Shown: piece after piece, positions 37,825 to 46,694 of the stretch
Position numbering within the stretch: position 1 is the first letter of the stretch
Layout: each line of letters starts with the position of its first letter
Source: Hyphomonas sp.
Lineage (GTDB): Bacteria > Pseudomonadota > Alphaproteobacteria > Caulobacterales > Hyphomonadaceae
Assembly (NCBI RefSeq): GCF_013823385.1
Contig: NZ_PNMA01000010.1
Span: 1-64,000 of the forward strand
Direction: 5' to 3'
DNA: 64,000 nt
Translations under genes and position numbers: made by a program
The notes under the pieces: model-generated
Database searches by the model: none
Seen by the model: only the letters and a program-made list of their open reading frames with translations
What the model was told of the DNA's origin: nothing

Positions 37825-39165
37825 ATGCAGAGACCACTCTCCTGGGCGAAACATGCTGTTTTCAGCGCCCTGTTCCTCGCTGCAGCCTGTGGACAGCCCG
37901 CCCAAAAGGGAGCGGGCGCTCCGGAAGTTGTCGCCGCTGAGACCGAAACCCAGGCCTCCGACCCGGCCAAGAGTTTCATGCCCTCCATCCTGGCGATGCT
38001 GGACCAGGAAATGGCCGCTGTTGTCCGCGACAAGAAAGTCGCCAGCCTGTCCTATGTCCTGATAAAAGATGGTCAGCGTGTGGCCAGCGGCTTTCACGGC
38101 ACGCGCACATTGGACGGCGCAGATGCGGTGGACGACCGGACGATTTATCGCATCTACTCTATGACGAAGCCCGTGACGGCGGTTGGCCTTCTGATGCTGT
38201 ATGAAGAGGGCAAGTTCGAACTCGACGACCCGATCTCCGAATTCCTGCCAGAAATGAGCAAGCTCGTAGTGTTTGACGGACAGTCTGCTGGGGCCGTCCG
38301 TACACGGCCGGCAAACCGGGTCCCGACCATACGTGAACTGCTGCTGCACACCGCTGGCTTTGGCTATGGCGATGGCCGGCAGGATTATGTTTCGCAGCAG
38401 TTCCTGGCCCGCCAAATCGACAACGCCGCCTCCTCCGACGACCTGGTGAAAAAGGTCGCCGGCATACCCCTCAAATACCAGCCAGGCGAAGCCTGGTCCT
38501 ATTCCATCGCATCTGATCTTCAGGGAGCTATCATCGAGCGGATTACGGGGCAATCGCTCGATCAGTATCTGCAGGAACGGATATTCGCCCCTCTCGGCAT
38601 GGCGGATACGGGATTTACCGTTGATGAAGCGGACAGTTCGAGACTGGCAGTACTCACGGGCTGGACACCAGAGGCTGGCATGCAACTCGTGCCGGGCCCG
38701 ATACAGACACTGGGCGCCTCAGATGTTCCACGTTATTCAGGTGGACACGGACTTGTTTCGACCATCGCCGACTATGAACGTTTTGCAGCGATGCTGCTGA
38801 ATGGGGGCACTCTCGGTGAGGTTTCATTGCTGAAACCCGAAACGGTTTCCATGATGGTGACGAATGGGCTTACATTCGTGGATCCCGCCACCGGTCTCCC
38901 CCTCCATCGGCCGGGCCGAGGAGTTGGCTTCGGTTTTGGCGTGGGTGTGATTGACGACACCATTGCCTCTGGGCTTGGCGCGCCGGAAGGCAGCTTTTAC
39001 TGGGATGGGGCCGCAGGAACATGGTTCTGGGTAGATCCAAGGCATGATCTGATATTCATCGGCATGCTGCAGAATATGTCCAGTTCACCGATTACCATGA
39101 GACGGTCAGCCATGCAGCGGGTTTACCATGCGCTGATCACGGATTATTTTCCGACTTCGAAGTGA
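37825..39165 (+). CDS. Serine hydrolase of the beta-lactamase/penicillin-binding family, lipoprotein
   Basis: In this 446-residue protein the N-terminus MQRPLSWAKHAVFSALFLAAACG is a lipoprotein signal with the lipobox LAAAC. The class C-like fold shows the S-x-x-K motif YSMTKP near residue 113, a tyrosine motif YSIASD and a C-terminal SGGHGLVST in the H/KTG position. These features match esterases or carboxypeptidases of the family as well as beta-lactamases, so resistance should not be assumed. An upstream in-frame GTG would remove the signal peptide from the N-terminus. Confidence 0.87.
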   Translation: MQRPLSWAKHAVFSALFLAAACGQPAQKGAGAPEVVAAETETQASDPAKSFMPSILAMLDQEMAAVVRDKKVASLSYVLIKDGQRVASGFHGTRTLDGADAVDDRTIYRIYSMTKPVTAVGLLMLYEEGKFELDDPISEFLPEMSKLVVFDGQSAGAVRTRPANRVPTIRELLLHTAGFGYGDGRQDYVSQQFLARQIDNAASSDDLVKKVAGIPLKYQPGEAWSYSIASDLQGAIIERITGQSLDQYLQERIFAPLGMADTGFTVDEADSSRLAVLTGWTPEAGMQLVPGPIQTLGASDVPRYSGGHGLVSTIADYERFAAMLLNGGTLGEVSLLKPETVSMMVTNGLTFVDPATGLPLHRPGRGVGFGFGVGVIDDTIASGLGAPEGSFYWDGAAGTWFWVDPRHDLIFIGMLQNMSSSPITMRRSAMQRVYHALITDYFPTSK

Positions 39166-39179
39166 CGGGCAGTGCGCAG

Positions 39180-39884
39180 CTATTTGCGGAAACCCTTGGC
39201 AACGACATAGATCTCGGGGCTCCCGGCGCGGCTGGCGGCTGGCTTGATGTGCTTCACAGTACGGAAATGCTGTTTCAGCTGGTCGAGCACGTCCTTGGTC
39301 GTGCCGCCCTGAAACACCTTGGCACAGAATGCGCCGCCCTCGGCGAGATGCTGGATGGCAAACGCCACGGCCATTTCCACGAGCGCAACGGTGCGCAAAT
39401 GGTCGGTCTGTTTGTGGCCCGTCGTGTTGGCGGCCATGTCTGACAGCACAAGATCCGGCGGGCCGGAGAGGCCGGCGAGCATTTTCGCTACATCCTCCGG
39501 ATTGTTGACGTCCCCCTCGATGATCAGTGCACCCTCAATCGGAACGAGCGGCAAAAGGTCGATCCCCACCACCTCTGCCGCGCCCTTCTGCAGCGCCACC
39601 TGAAGCCAGCCGCCGGGCGCGCAGCCAAGATCGACAACGCGCTGTCCCTTGCGCAGGAGCTTGGCCGTCTCATCGATTTCCAGGAGCTTGTAAGCCGCGC
39701 GCGAGCGATAGCCCTCGTCCTTTGCCTTGCGGACATACGGATCCTGAAGCTGGCGTTCGATCCAGCGCTTGGAACTTTCCGTGCGGGCGTTGCGGGCGAT
39801 TACCTTGCGTTCGGTCGTGCGGCGGCCGGAATCCTGTTTCTCCGGCCCCGGACCTTTCCACCGCCGCCTGTCGTCATCACTCAT
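39180..39884 (-). CDS. rlmE: 23S rRNA 2'-O-ribose U2552 methyltransferase (RlmE/FtsJ)
   Basis: This 234-residue enzyme methylates U2552 in the ribosome A site. Motifs include the conserved YRSRAAYKLLEIDE with the catalytic Lys, VVDLGCAPGGWLQVA for SAM, a DLVLSDMAANTTGHKQTDH active-site Asp and a catalytic Lys in FCAKVFQGGTT. The ATG at 39884 has a perfect AGGAGG upstream, though the gene overlaps the ppx end by 8 bases. The N-terminal 30 residues are basic. Confidence 0.96.
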   Translation of the reverse strand: MSDDDRRRWKGPGPEKQDSGRRTTERKVIARNARTESSKRWIERQLQDPYVRKAKDEGYRSRAAYKLLEIDETAKLLRKGQRVVDLGCAPGGWLQVALQKGAAEVVGIDLLPLVPIEGALIIEGDVNNPEDVAKMLAGLSGPPDLVLSDMAANTTGHKQTDHLRTVALVEMAVAFAIQHLAEGGAFCAKVFQGGTTKDVLDQLKQHFRTVKHIKPAASRAGSPEIYVVAKGFRK

Positions 39885-40983
39885 CTGAAGCCTCCTGAGG
39901 GCTGGGGCGGCCACCGCGGCCTTTCCGGCGGCGGTTGCGGTTTCTGGGTTGACCATACATCATCGACAGCAAAAGTCCCTCCCGCAGGCCACGGTCGGCC
40001 ACGCGCAGGCGGGTGCCTTCAAAGGATTCCCACACAGCTTGCATGATCGAGCAGCCCGCAAGCATCAGCGGCGCGCGCTCTTCCCCGATGGTTGGCAGCC
40101 TGGCGCGGCCGGTGACACCAAGGTCTCGCAGCATATCAATCGTTGCGCTGCCTTCATCGCGGCTCATCCAGGCGCCGTCCACCTTGTCCCGGCGGTAGCG
40201 ATCCAGCTTCAGATGCACGCCGGCAAGACAGGTCACCGTTCCCGACGTACCGATAAGGTATCCTTCGTCTGCGGCCAGCCTTTCCTGAACGGCTGCCAGC
40301 CCTGGCCATGAGGCGACAATCTCCCGCGCGCGTGCCAGCATCAGCGGCCAGGCTTCCGCCTCCTCGTGCTCACGGAAAGCGTCGCTCATCGTGACCACGC
40401 CCATCTTCAGGCTCGTCCAGTCGATGATGGGCGCGCGGTTCAGCATTCCCTTCAGGCCCTGGCCCCGCGTGGTTTCCGCATCAAGGAGCGAGAGTTCGGT
40501 GGAGCCTCCGCCGATATCGACCACCAGCACGGATTTGGCTGGGGCAACCAACAGGTCATGGCAGCCGATCGTGGCCAGCCGGGCTTCTTCCTTGGCGCCG
40601 ATTACCTTGAAGGTAAGCCCCGTTTCGGAATGCACCCTCTGGATGAATTCGGCGCCGTTCTCGGCCTTGCGGCAGGCTTCGGTAGCGATGCACCGGACGC
40701 GGCCGACGCCATGATGGCGCAATTTGCGCCGGATCACATGCAGGGCGTCCAGCGCGCGTTCGATCGCGGCCTCGGAGAGCCGCCCGGTATCGTGAAGCCC
40801 TTCCCCAAGCCGCGCGATCTGGGAATGGGAATCCACCACGCGGAAAGTCTGCCCGCGCGGCTCTGCCACCAGCAGGCGGCAATTATTGGTGCCCAGGTCG
40901 ACCGCAGCATAAAGCGGCCGGCTGGTGGTGGGGCGGGCCTGCGCGCGTTTGGGCGGCCCTCCCCTGTCTTTTTTGTCAGCCAT
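39877..40983 (-). CDS. ppx: Ppx/GppA-family phosphatase
   Basis: This 368-residue protein hydrolyses polyphosphate or pppGpp. The sugar-kinase/actin-like fold shows YAAVDLGTNNCRLLVAEP, then ATEACRKAENGAEFI, VIGAKEEARLATIG, SVLVVDIGGGSTELSLLD and GTSGTVTCLAG. The C-terminus is basic (RNRNRRRKGRGGR). It is cotranscribed with rlmE (8-base overlap), the usual alphaproteobacterial pair. Whether Ppx or GppA activity dominates cannot be told from sequence. Confidence 0.93.
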   Translation of the reverse strand: MADKKDRGGPPKRAQARPTTSRPLYAAVDLGTNNCRLLVAEPRGQTFRVVDSHSQIARLGEGLHDTGRLSEAAIERALDALHVIRRKLRHHGVGRVRCIATEACRKAENGAEFIQRVHSETGLTFKVIGAKEEARLATIGCHDLLVAPAKSVLVVDIGGGSTELSLLDAETTRGQGLKGMLNRAPIIDWTSLKMGVVTMSDAFREHEEAEAWPLMLARAREIVASWPGLAAVQERLAADEGYLIGTSGTVTCLAGVHLKLDRYRRDKVDGAWMSRDEGSATIDMLRDLGVTGRARLPTIGEERAPLMLAGCSIMQAVWESFEGTRLRVADRGLREGLLLSMMYGQPRNRNRRRKGRGGRPSPQEASDE

Positions 40984-41034
40984 GGTGTGGCCCGAATGGA
41001 AAACTTGAGGCAATGTCTACCACAGGAGCTGAAA

Positions 41035-41487
41035 ATGACCAGTAGACGCGGCCGAACCGCATGGTTGAAAAACATCTTCCGTAAACGGGGGCGCCCGGCG
41101 GAGGCCGAACCGCTTTTGCTGACGGATCCCGTCGATACCAACTACTTCTATAACGCCATTTCCCGCCATGAAGCCCGTTTCCAGATCGGACAGGTGGTGC
41201 GCCACAAGCTGTTTCCGTTCAGGGGCGTGATTTTCGACGTCGATCCGCAGTTTGCAAATACCGATGAATGGTATGACTCGATCCCGGAGGAAGTGCGCCC
41301 GCGCAAGGACCAGCCTTTCTACCACCTCTTTGCGGAGAACGACCGGACCCATTACATTGCCTATGTCTCCGAACAGAACCTGATCCCCGACGATTCCGAT
41401 GTTCCGCTGAGCCATCCCGACATTCCGGAATGGTTCACGATGACTGGAACGGGCACTTATGAGCTCAAGAAACACGCGACCAACTGA
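41035..41487 (+). CDS. hspQ: HspQ-family heat-shock/YccV-like protein
   Basis: This 150-residue protein has its YccV-like domain at about residues 45-130: RFQIGQVVRHKLFPFRGVIF, DVDPQFANTDEWYDSIP, QPFYHLFAENDRTHYIAYVS and EQNLIPDD. HspQ modulates Lon-dependent proteolysis and binds hemimethylated DNA in enterobacteria. A strong AGGAG site precedes the ATG at 41035. It is divergent from ppx, with 51 bases for both promoters. The N-terminal 35 basic residues are an extension over the E. coli protein. Confidence 0.93.
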   Translation: MTSRRGRTAWLKNIFRKRGRPAEAEPLLLTDPVDTNYFYNAISRHEARFQIGQVVRHKLFPFRGVIFDVDPQFANTDEWYDSIPEEVRPRKDQPFYHLFAENDRTHYIAYVSEQNLIPDDSDVPLSHPDIPEWFTMTGTGTYELKKHATN

Positions 41488-41501
41488 GGGTCTTCGAGCG
41501 G

Positions 41502-42962
41502 CTAGTTTCCTGAATTGCTTCGGGCGATTGTGGCCGTTGTCGAATGGCCCGGAACCAGCGGCACGATGATCACTTCGCCGCCGCGGGCTTCGACGATATC
41601 GGCGCCCACGATGGTCTCTTTAGTATAGTCCCCGCCCTTGACCAGCACATCCGGCTTCAGCGCCGTGATGACTTCCAGAGGCGTGTCCGTGTCGAAGATG
41701 GTGACCCCATCCACAGCGCTGAGGGCGGCAAGAACGTCCGCGCGGGTCTGTTCGGAGTTGATCGGGCGCTGGGGCCCCTTGAGGCGTTTCACCGAAGCGT
41801 CCGAGTTCAGGCCGATGATCAGCCGGTCACAATGGGAACGGGCCTGTTCTATGACGCGGATATGGCCAGGATGCAGGATGTCGAAACACCCATTGGTGAA
41901 GCCGACCCGAAGGCCCGAGGCGCGCCAGCGTTCTGCCTGACCGATCATGGCGTCTATCGGCAGGATCCCGGCCCGGCCGGCGGGGCCGAAATCCGTCAGG
42001 GCCGATTTGACCTCTTCTGCAGTGACGGTTGCAGTTCCAGCCTTTCCAACCGCGATGCCGGACGCCGCGATGGCCATGCTGACAGCTTCCTCCAGCGTGC
42101 CCCCACCCGCGATCGCGGCGGCCAGCGCCGCCAGGCTGGTATCGCCGGCTCCGGAGACATCGAACACTTCCCGCGCGCGGCCGGCTTCATGGTGAACCTT
42201 GCGGTCAGAGCCGATGAAGGAAATGCCTCTGGCGGCGCGGGTGACGACGACGGCCTTTGCCGGGAGGGTGTCCAGAGCGCTGCGCAGCGCCCAGCTGGCT
42301 TCTTCGTCGGTGCCGACGCTGAGGCCGGTGGCGGCGGCGAGTTCGGATGCGTTTGGCTTGAGGATGTCGACGGCGCCGTAGCGGGCAAAGTCCCGGCCCT
42401 TGGGATCTGCGATGACGGGTATCTGGTGGTCTGCCGCGATCTGCAGGATTGCCTGCAGAAGGCGGTTGGTGAGTAGGCCCTTGGCATAGTCGGAGATGAG
42501 GATGACGGCCGCGCCTTCGGCCTCCGCAGCGACGATGCCGATCAGGTCGTTTTCAATGGGTTCGCTGATGGGGGCGGCATTTTCCGTATCGACGCGCAAA
42601 AGCTGGTGACCGCCTGCCACAAAGCGGCTTTTGAGGGTTGTGGGGCGGCCTTCCAGGGTCACCAGATGGACAGAAATGGACACATCCTGGACAAATCTGG
42701 ACACCAGCTCCCTACCCGCGTCATCATCCCCGCGCGCACCGACCAGAACGGGACGCAGGCCCAGGGATGCCAGATTGCGCGCAACGTTGGCCGCTCCGCC
42801 CGGCATGGCCGCGTCGCGGCTGTAACGAAGCACCGGAACGGGCGCTTCCGGAGAGATGCGGTCGACGGCCCCATAGATGAACCGGTCGAGCATGACGTCG
42901 CCAATGCAGAGGACGCGTTTTCCGGCAGCCTGGTCCAGAAGCCCTGAGAGTCGGGATGACAT
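41502..42962 (-). CDS. hldE: Bifunctional heptose 7-phosphate kinase / heptose 1-phosphate adenylyltransferase
   Basis: This 486-residue enzyme makes ADP-heptose for the LPS inner core. The N-terminal PfkB-type kinase has VLCIGDVMLDRFIYG, PGGAANVARNLASLG and the catalytic loop FDVSGAGDTSLAALAAA. The C-terminal nucleotidyltransferase has VGFTNGCFDILHPGHIRVIE and VLVKGGDYTKETIVGAD. Both domains look complete. The gene is convergent with hspQ. Confidence 0.96.
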   Translation of the reverse strand: MSSRLSGLLDQAAGKRVLCIGDVMLDRFIYGAVDRISPEAPVPVLRYSRDAAMPGGAANVARNLASLGLRPVLVGARGDDDAGRELVSRFVQDVSISVHLVTLEGRPTTLKSRFVAGGHQLLRVDTENAAPISEPIENDLIGIVAAEAEGAAVILISDYAKGLLTNRLLQAILQIAADHQIPVIADPKGRDFARYGAVDILKPNASELAAATGLSVGTDEEASWALRSALDTLPAKAVVVTRAARGISFIGSDRKVHHEAGRAREVFDVSGAGDTSLAALAAAIAGGGTLEEAVSMAIAASGIAVGKAGTATVTAEEVKSALTDFGPAGRAGILPIDAMIGQAERWRASGLRVGFTNGCFDILHPGHIRVIEQARSHCDRLIIGLNSDASVKRLKGPQRPINSEQTRADVLAALSAVDGVTIFDTDTPLEVITALKPDVLVKGGDYTKETIVGADIVEARGGEVIIVPLVPGHSTTATIARSNSGN

Positions 42963-43051
42963 GAAGCGTGGGCCTCCGGTGAAAACAAACTGCCTCTGCA
43001 GCAGGCTATAACGGGGCGTCCGGGGGAACGAAAGCGCTGGCCGTCATCTGG

Positions 43052-43080
43052 TGATCCAATCGGCGATTCAAGGCGTAAGA
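43052..43080 (+). promoter_or_regulatory. RpoE/ECF11-type promoter of the photolyase operon
   Basis: TGATCC (43052-43057), an 18-base spacer and TAAGA (43076-43080) reproduce exactly the promoter consensus of the Rhodobacter sphaeroides singlet-oxygen sigma factor RpoE. It ends 37 bases before the photolyase start codon, correct for a promoter. The sigma factor gene is not in this window. Confidence 0.75.
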
Positions 43081-43117
43081 CCGATGTTACCAGATATATC
43101 CTCAAACCGGTCAGTTC

Positions 43118-44575
43118 ATGCCTTCTCCCGCACCCGCAATTCTATGGTTCAGGGAAGACCTGAGACTGGCGGACAACCCGGCCCTGGATATGGCGGCAAG
43201 CAGCGGCCGGCCCCTGATCTGCCTCTATATCCGGGAGACTGGCGACAGCGCGCCGCGTCCGCTTGGGGGCGCCAGCCGGTGGTGGCTGAACCGGAGCCTT
43301 GCCGAACTCGCCGCGTCCCTGGAGGCGATCGGGGGAACCCTCGTTTTGCGCACCGGGCCAGCCGAGAGCGTGCTTGCCGCGCTGGTGCAGGAGACGGGCG
43401 CAGAGGCTGTATTCTGGAACCGCCGCTATGGCCTGCCGGAACGGGAGACTGACGCGGCAATCAAGAAGGCGCTTAAGGACAAGGGCGTAAATTGCCAGAG
43501 CTTCAATGGCCGCCTGCTGGTGGAGCCCTGGGAGCTGAAAACCGGCAGTGGCGGCTGGTACAAGGTGTTCACGCCTTTCTGGCGCGCGCTGCAGGCGAGT
43601 TACAAAGCCCCTGCCCCATTGCCGGCGCCCAGACAGATCAAGGCTGCCTTTGCCGATAGCGAAGCCCTTTCCTCCTGGAAGCTGCACCCGGAAAAGCCGG
43701 ACTGGTCTGGCGGTCTCGCGGAGGCCTGGCAGCCTGGAGAGAATGGCGCAATGGCGCGGCTTGAGGCGTTTCTCGACGGGCCGGTCAGCCGGTATGCCGA
43801 GACGCGCAATCTGCCCGGAGAACTGGACGGCACGTCCCAGCTTTCCCCGCATCTGAGATTTGGCGAGATTGGCCCGGCGCAGGTCTGGCGGGCGGTTCAG
43901 GCGCGGCTTGCGGCGCAGAAGGCGGATGAGAACTCCGCCCGCGTCTTCCTGTCAGAGATTGCGTGGCGGGAGTTTTCCTACACCCTGCTCTATTACAATC
44001 CGGATCTCGCCACCGCCAATTACAACGCCGCCTTCAACCGTATGGGCTGGCGGCGCAGCGATGCCGATTACACTGCCTGGTGCCGGGGCCAGACGGGCTA
44101 TCCCATTGTAGACGCGGGAATGCGGGAACTGTGGCATACTGGCTGGATGCATAACCGTGTGCGGATGATTGTTGCCTCGATGCTGACCAAGCACCTGCTG
44201 CTGCCCTGGCAGGGTGGCGAAGAGTGGTTCTGGGATACGCTGGTGGATGCAGACCCGGCCTCCAACCCGGCAAGCTGGCAATGGACAGCCGGCAGCGGCG
44301 CTGACGCAGCGCCCTATTTCCGGGTATTCAACCCGATCAGCCAGGGGCAGAAGTTTGACGGCGCCGGTGACTATGTGCGCCGCTGGTGCCCGGAACTGGC
44401 GCGCCTGCCCGACAAGTATCTGCACGCGCCCTTTGAGGCCGATGCGCAGACGCTGGCGAAAGCCGGCGTAAAGCTTGGCACGACCTATCCCAAACCCATC
44501 ATCGACCATGCCATGGGCCGCCAGCGCGCGCTGGACGCGTACAAGGCCCTCAAAGAGGATCAGACCGCAGAATGA
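43118..44575 (+). CDS. phrB: Deoxyribodipyrimidine photolyase
   Basis: This 485-residue FAD enzyme repairs cyclobutane pyrimidine dimers by light. The N-terminal antenna domain starts ILWFREDLRLADNPAL. The FAD domain has TSQLSPHLRFGEIGPAQVWR, EIAWREFSYTLLYYNPDL, TGYPIVDAGMRELWHTGWMH and NPASWQWTAGSGADAAPYFR, all canonical class I motifs including the Trp residues. It is the first gene of a four-gene operon with ATGA or TTGA overlaps. Confidence 0.96.
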   Translation: MPSPAPAILWFREDLRLADNPALDMAASSGRPLICLYIRETGDSAPRPLGGASRWWLNRSLAELAASLEAIGGTLVLRTGPAESVLAALVQETGAEAVFWNRRYGLPERETDAAIKKALKDKGVNCQSFNGRLLVEPWELKTGSGGWYKVFTPFWRALQASYKAPAPLPAPRQIKAAFADSEALSSWKLHPEKPDWSGGLAEAWQPGENGAMARLEAFLDGPVSRYAETRNLPGELDGTSQLSPHLRFGEIGPAQVWRAVQARLAAQKADENSARVFLSEIAWREFSYTLLYYNPDLATANYNAAFNRMGWRRSDADYTAWCRGQTGYPIVDAGMRELWHTGWMHNRVRMIVASMLTKHLLLPWQGGEEWFWDTLVDADPASNPASWQWTAGSGADAAPYFRVFNPISQGQKFDGAGDYVRRWCPELARLPDKYLHAPFEADAQTLAKAGVKLGTTYPKPIIDHAMGRQRALDAYKALKEDQTAE

Positions 44576-45888
44576 AGAAGATAGCGATCATCGGGGCCGG
44601 CATTTCCGGCCTGGGGGCAGCATGGGCGCTTAAGGACGTGGCGGATGTGACCGTGTTCGAGAAGGACGCGCGCGCAGGCGGCCATGCCAGCACGCATGTG
44701 TTCGACTATGACGGTCATCAGACGGCGGTCGATCTGGGTTTCATCGTCTATAATGCGCTGAACTATCCAAACCTCATTGCCTTCTTCGAGGAGCTGGGCG
44801 TCCAGACGCAGGCATCGGACATGAGCTTTGCGGTGTCTGATCCTGCCGGCTGGGAATGGGCCTCCACCCTGCCCGGCCTGTTTGCGCAGAAGCGCAATAT
44901 CCTCAATCCGGACTTTCATCGTTTCTGGCAGACCATCCTGAAATTCAACGATACCGCACGGGCAGAACTGGCAGCGGGCAAAGTGCTCGAAACCTCGCTG
45001 GGCGCGTGGCTTGACCGCCACAACTATGACGAAACGTTCCGCCGCAACTACATCCTGCCCATGGGCGCAGCGATCTGGTCCACGCCGGAACGCGAGATGC
45101 TGAACTATCCGGCGCAGAGCTTTTTTCAGTTCTTTGACAATCACCGGCTGATGCACAAGGAGCGCCCGAAATGGCGCACGGTGACCGGTGGCAGCCAGAC
45201 CTATGTTCGAAATGCCGTGGACGGATTGGGATCGCGCGTGCGGACCGGCGTTGGCGTTAGCCGGATATCGCCCTTCGGGAGCCGGACAGCCGTTGTTCTG
45301 GAAACCGGGCATACTGAAGTTTTTGATGACGTGATCCTCGCGGCGCACTCCGATCAATCGCTGCGGATGATCGAGGAGCATTATGAGGATCAGGCGTTCC
45401 CGCTCCGCTCCATCCGGTATCGCCCCAACAGTATCTGGCTGCACCGGGATCCTTCGCTGATGCCGAAACGGCGCAGTGCCTGGGCGAGCTGGAATGTTCT
45501 CAAGCAGGAAGGCGACGACATCTGCCTCACCTACTGGATGAACCGCCTTCAGGGGCTCGATCCCTCGCGGCCATTGTTCATTACTCTCAATCCCGTCACG
45601 CCGCCGAAGGAGGAGCTGACCTTCCTTCACTATACCGCCGATCATCCCCAGTTCGATGCGGCCGCAGAAGCGGCGGTGCGCAGCCTGAAGCGCATTCAGG
45701 GCAAGGACAATCTCTGGTTTGCCGGCGCCTGGATGGGGCGCGGATTTCACGAGGATGGGCTGAAATCCGGCCTTTCTGCCGCGCTGTCTCTGGGGGGGTG
45801 TGTTTCCTGGAATGCGGACGGCCTTGAAACCTGGACTCCTCCCCACAGCCCGTCTGTGGTACAGATTGCGGCGGAGGTATCTGCTTGA
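44572..45888 (+). CDS. FAD-dependent oxidoreductase (amine-oxidase-like, COG2907 type)
   Basis: This 438-residue protein starts with a Rossmann dinucleotide fold KKIAIIGAGISGLGAAWAL, then the second FAD-binding patch TVFEKDARAGGHASTHVFDY. It contains FIVYNALNYPNLIAFFEELG and a C-terminal LWFAGAWMGRGFHEDGLKSG for FAD. It belongs to the group always found beside DUF1365 and cyclopropane-synthase-like genes. In Rhodobacter, members of such clusters take part in unusual fatty-acid (methyl or furan) formation under photooxidative stress. The substrate here is inferred to be a membrane fatty acid. Confidence 0.88.
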   Translation: MKKIAIIGAGISGLGAAWALKDVADVTVFEKDARAGGHASTHVFDYDGHQTAVDLGFIVYNALNYPNLIAFFEELGVQTQASDMSFAVSDPAGWEWASTLPGLFAQKRNILNPDFHRFWQTILKFNDTARAELAAGKVLETSLGAWLDRHNYDETFRRNYILPMGAAIWSTPEREMLNYPAQSFFQFFDNHRLMHKERPKWRTVTGGSQTYVRNAVDGLGSRVRTGVGVSRISPFGSRTAVVLETGHTEVFDDVILAAHSDQSLRMIEEHYEDQAFPLRSIRYRPNSIWLHRDPSLMPKRRSAWASWNVLKQEGDDICLTYWMNRLQGLDPSRPLFITLNPVTPPKEELTFLHYTADHPQFDAAAEAAVRSLKRIQGKDNLWFAGAWMGRGFHEDGLKSGLSAALSLGGCVSWNADGLETWTPPHSPSVVQIAAEVSA

Positions 45889-46694
45889 CCGCGCCTGCTC
45901 TCAGGCTCTGGACCGGCAAGACGGTTCATCAACGTTACGCCCCTTTCGAGCGGCGCTTCACGTATGATATTGCTCTGATTGATCTCGACATTGACAGGCT
46001 GGCGGAAGCTGGCGCGCAATCGCGCCTGTTTTCCGTGGGGCGGCCGGGCGTGTTTTCCTTCCGCCCGGAGGATCATGGAGAGAAGGCGAAAGGCGCGCCG
46101 CTGCGGCCCTGGGCCGAAGGGATGTTCCGCAAGGCCGGCGTGGAGCTGGCGGGCGGCGCCATCCGGCTGGTGACCTTCCCACGGCATCTTTTCTACAAGT
46201 TCGCGCCGCTGTCGCTCTGGTATGGATATGGGCCGGACGGCGCCCTGCGCGGCATCATCTATGAAGTGAACAATACATTCGGCGAGCGTCATTGTTATGT
46301 GGCCGCAACCGGCCCTGACCGGTCCGAGCATGAGGCCGCAAAGACTTTTCATGTGTCGCCCTTCATGGACGTTTCCGGCCGGTATCGCTTCACGCTGCGC
46401 GCCCCGGACGGAAAGCTGCGCGTGATCGTGGAGAACTGGAACGAAGGCGCGCGCAGCCATATGGCGAATATCAACGCGGTGGAGAGGACGGCAACAACGG
46501 CGAACCTGTTGCGGCTGGCGCTGATGCAACCCTTTTCGTCCTTCGGCGTTATAGTTGGGATTCACTGGCAGGCACTCAAGATCTGGATCAAGGGGGCCGG
46601 CTACCGCAGGAAACCCGAGGCGCCCGGAAGGGCAGAAACGATCGCCACGAGCGTGCCCGTTAAAGCATCCCTCCGCAGCGGAGAGCCAGTATGA
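45885..46694 (+). CDS. DUF1365 domain protein
   Basis: This 269-residue protein is read from a TTG that overlaps the previous stop (TTGA). DUF1365 features are YAPFERRFTYDIALIDLDID, LVTFPRHLFYKFAPLSLWYG, IIYEVNNTFGERHCYVAAT, KTFHVSPFMDVSGRYRFTLR and a hydrophobic C-terminal QPFSSFGVIVGIHWQALKIW. The biochemical role is unknown, and the link to lipid modification comes from its invariant neighbours. It overlaps the next gene by ATGA. Confidence 0.9.
   Translation: MTAPALRLWTGKTVHQRYAPFERRFTYDIALIDLDIDRLAEAGAQSRLFSVGRPGVFSFRPEDHGEKAKGAPLRPWAEGMFRKAGVELAGGAIRLVTFPRHLFYKFAPLSLWYGYGPDGALRGIIYEVNNTFGERHCYVAATGPDRSEHEAAKTFHVSPFMDVSGRYRFTLRAPDGKLRVIVENWNEGARSHMANINAVERTATTANLLRLALMQPFSSFGVIVGIHWQALKIWIKGAGYRRKPEAPGRAETIATSVPVKASLRSGEPV

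Noticed and set aside
37825-39165. Calling the serine hydrolase an antibiotic-resistance beta-lactamase
   Set aside because: It is a lipoprotein with YSIASD and HGL-type motifs shared by esterases and peptidases; nothing in its setting indicates resistance.
42664-42706. Run of TGGACA-like repeats
   Set aside because: It lies inside the hldE coding sequence and is accounted for by ordinary codons; too short and irregular for a repeat element.
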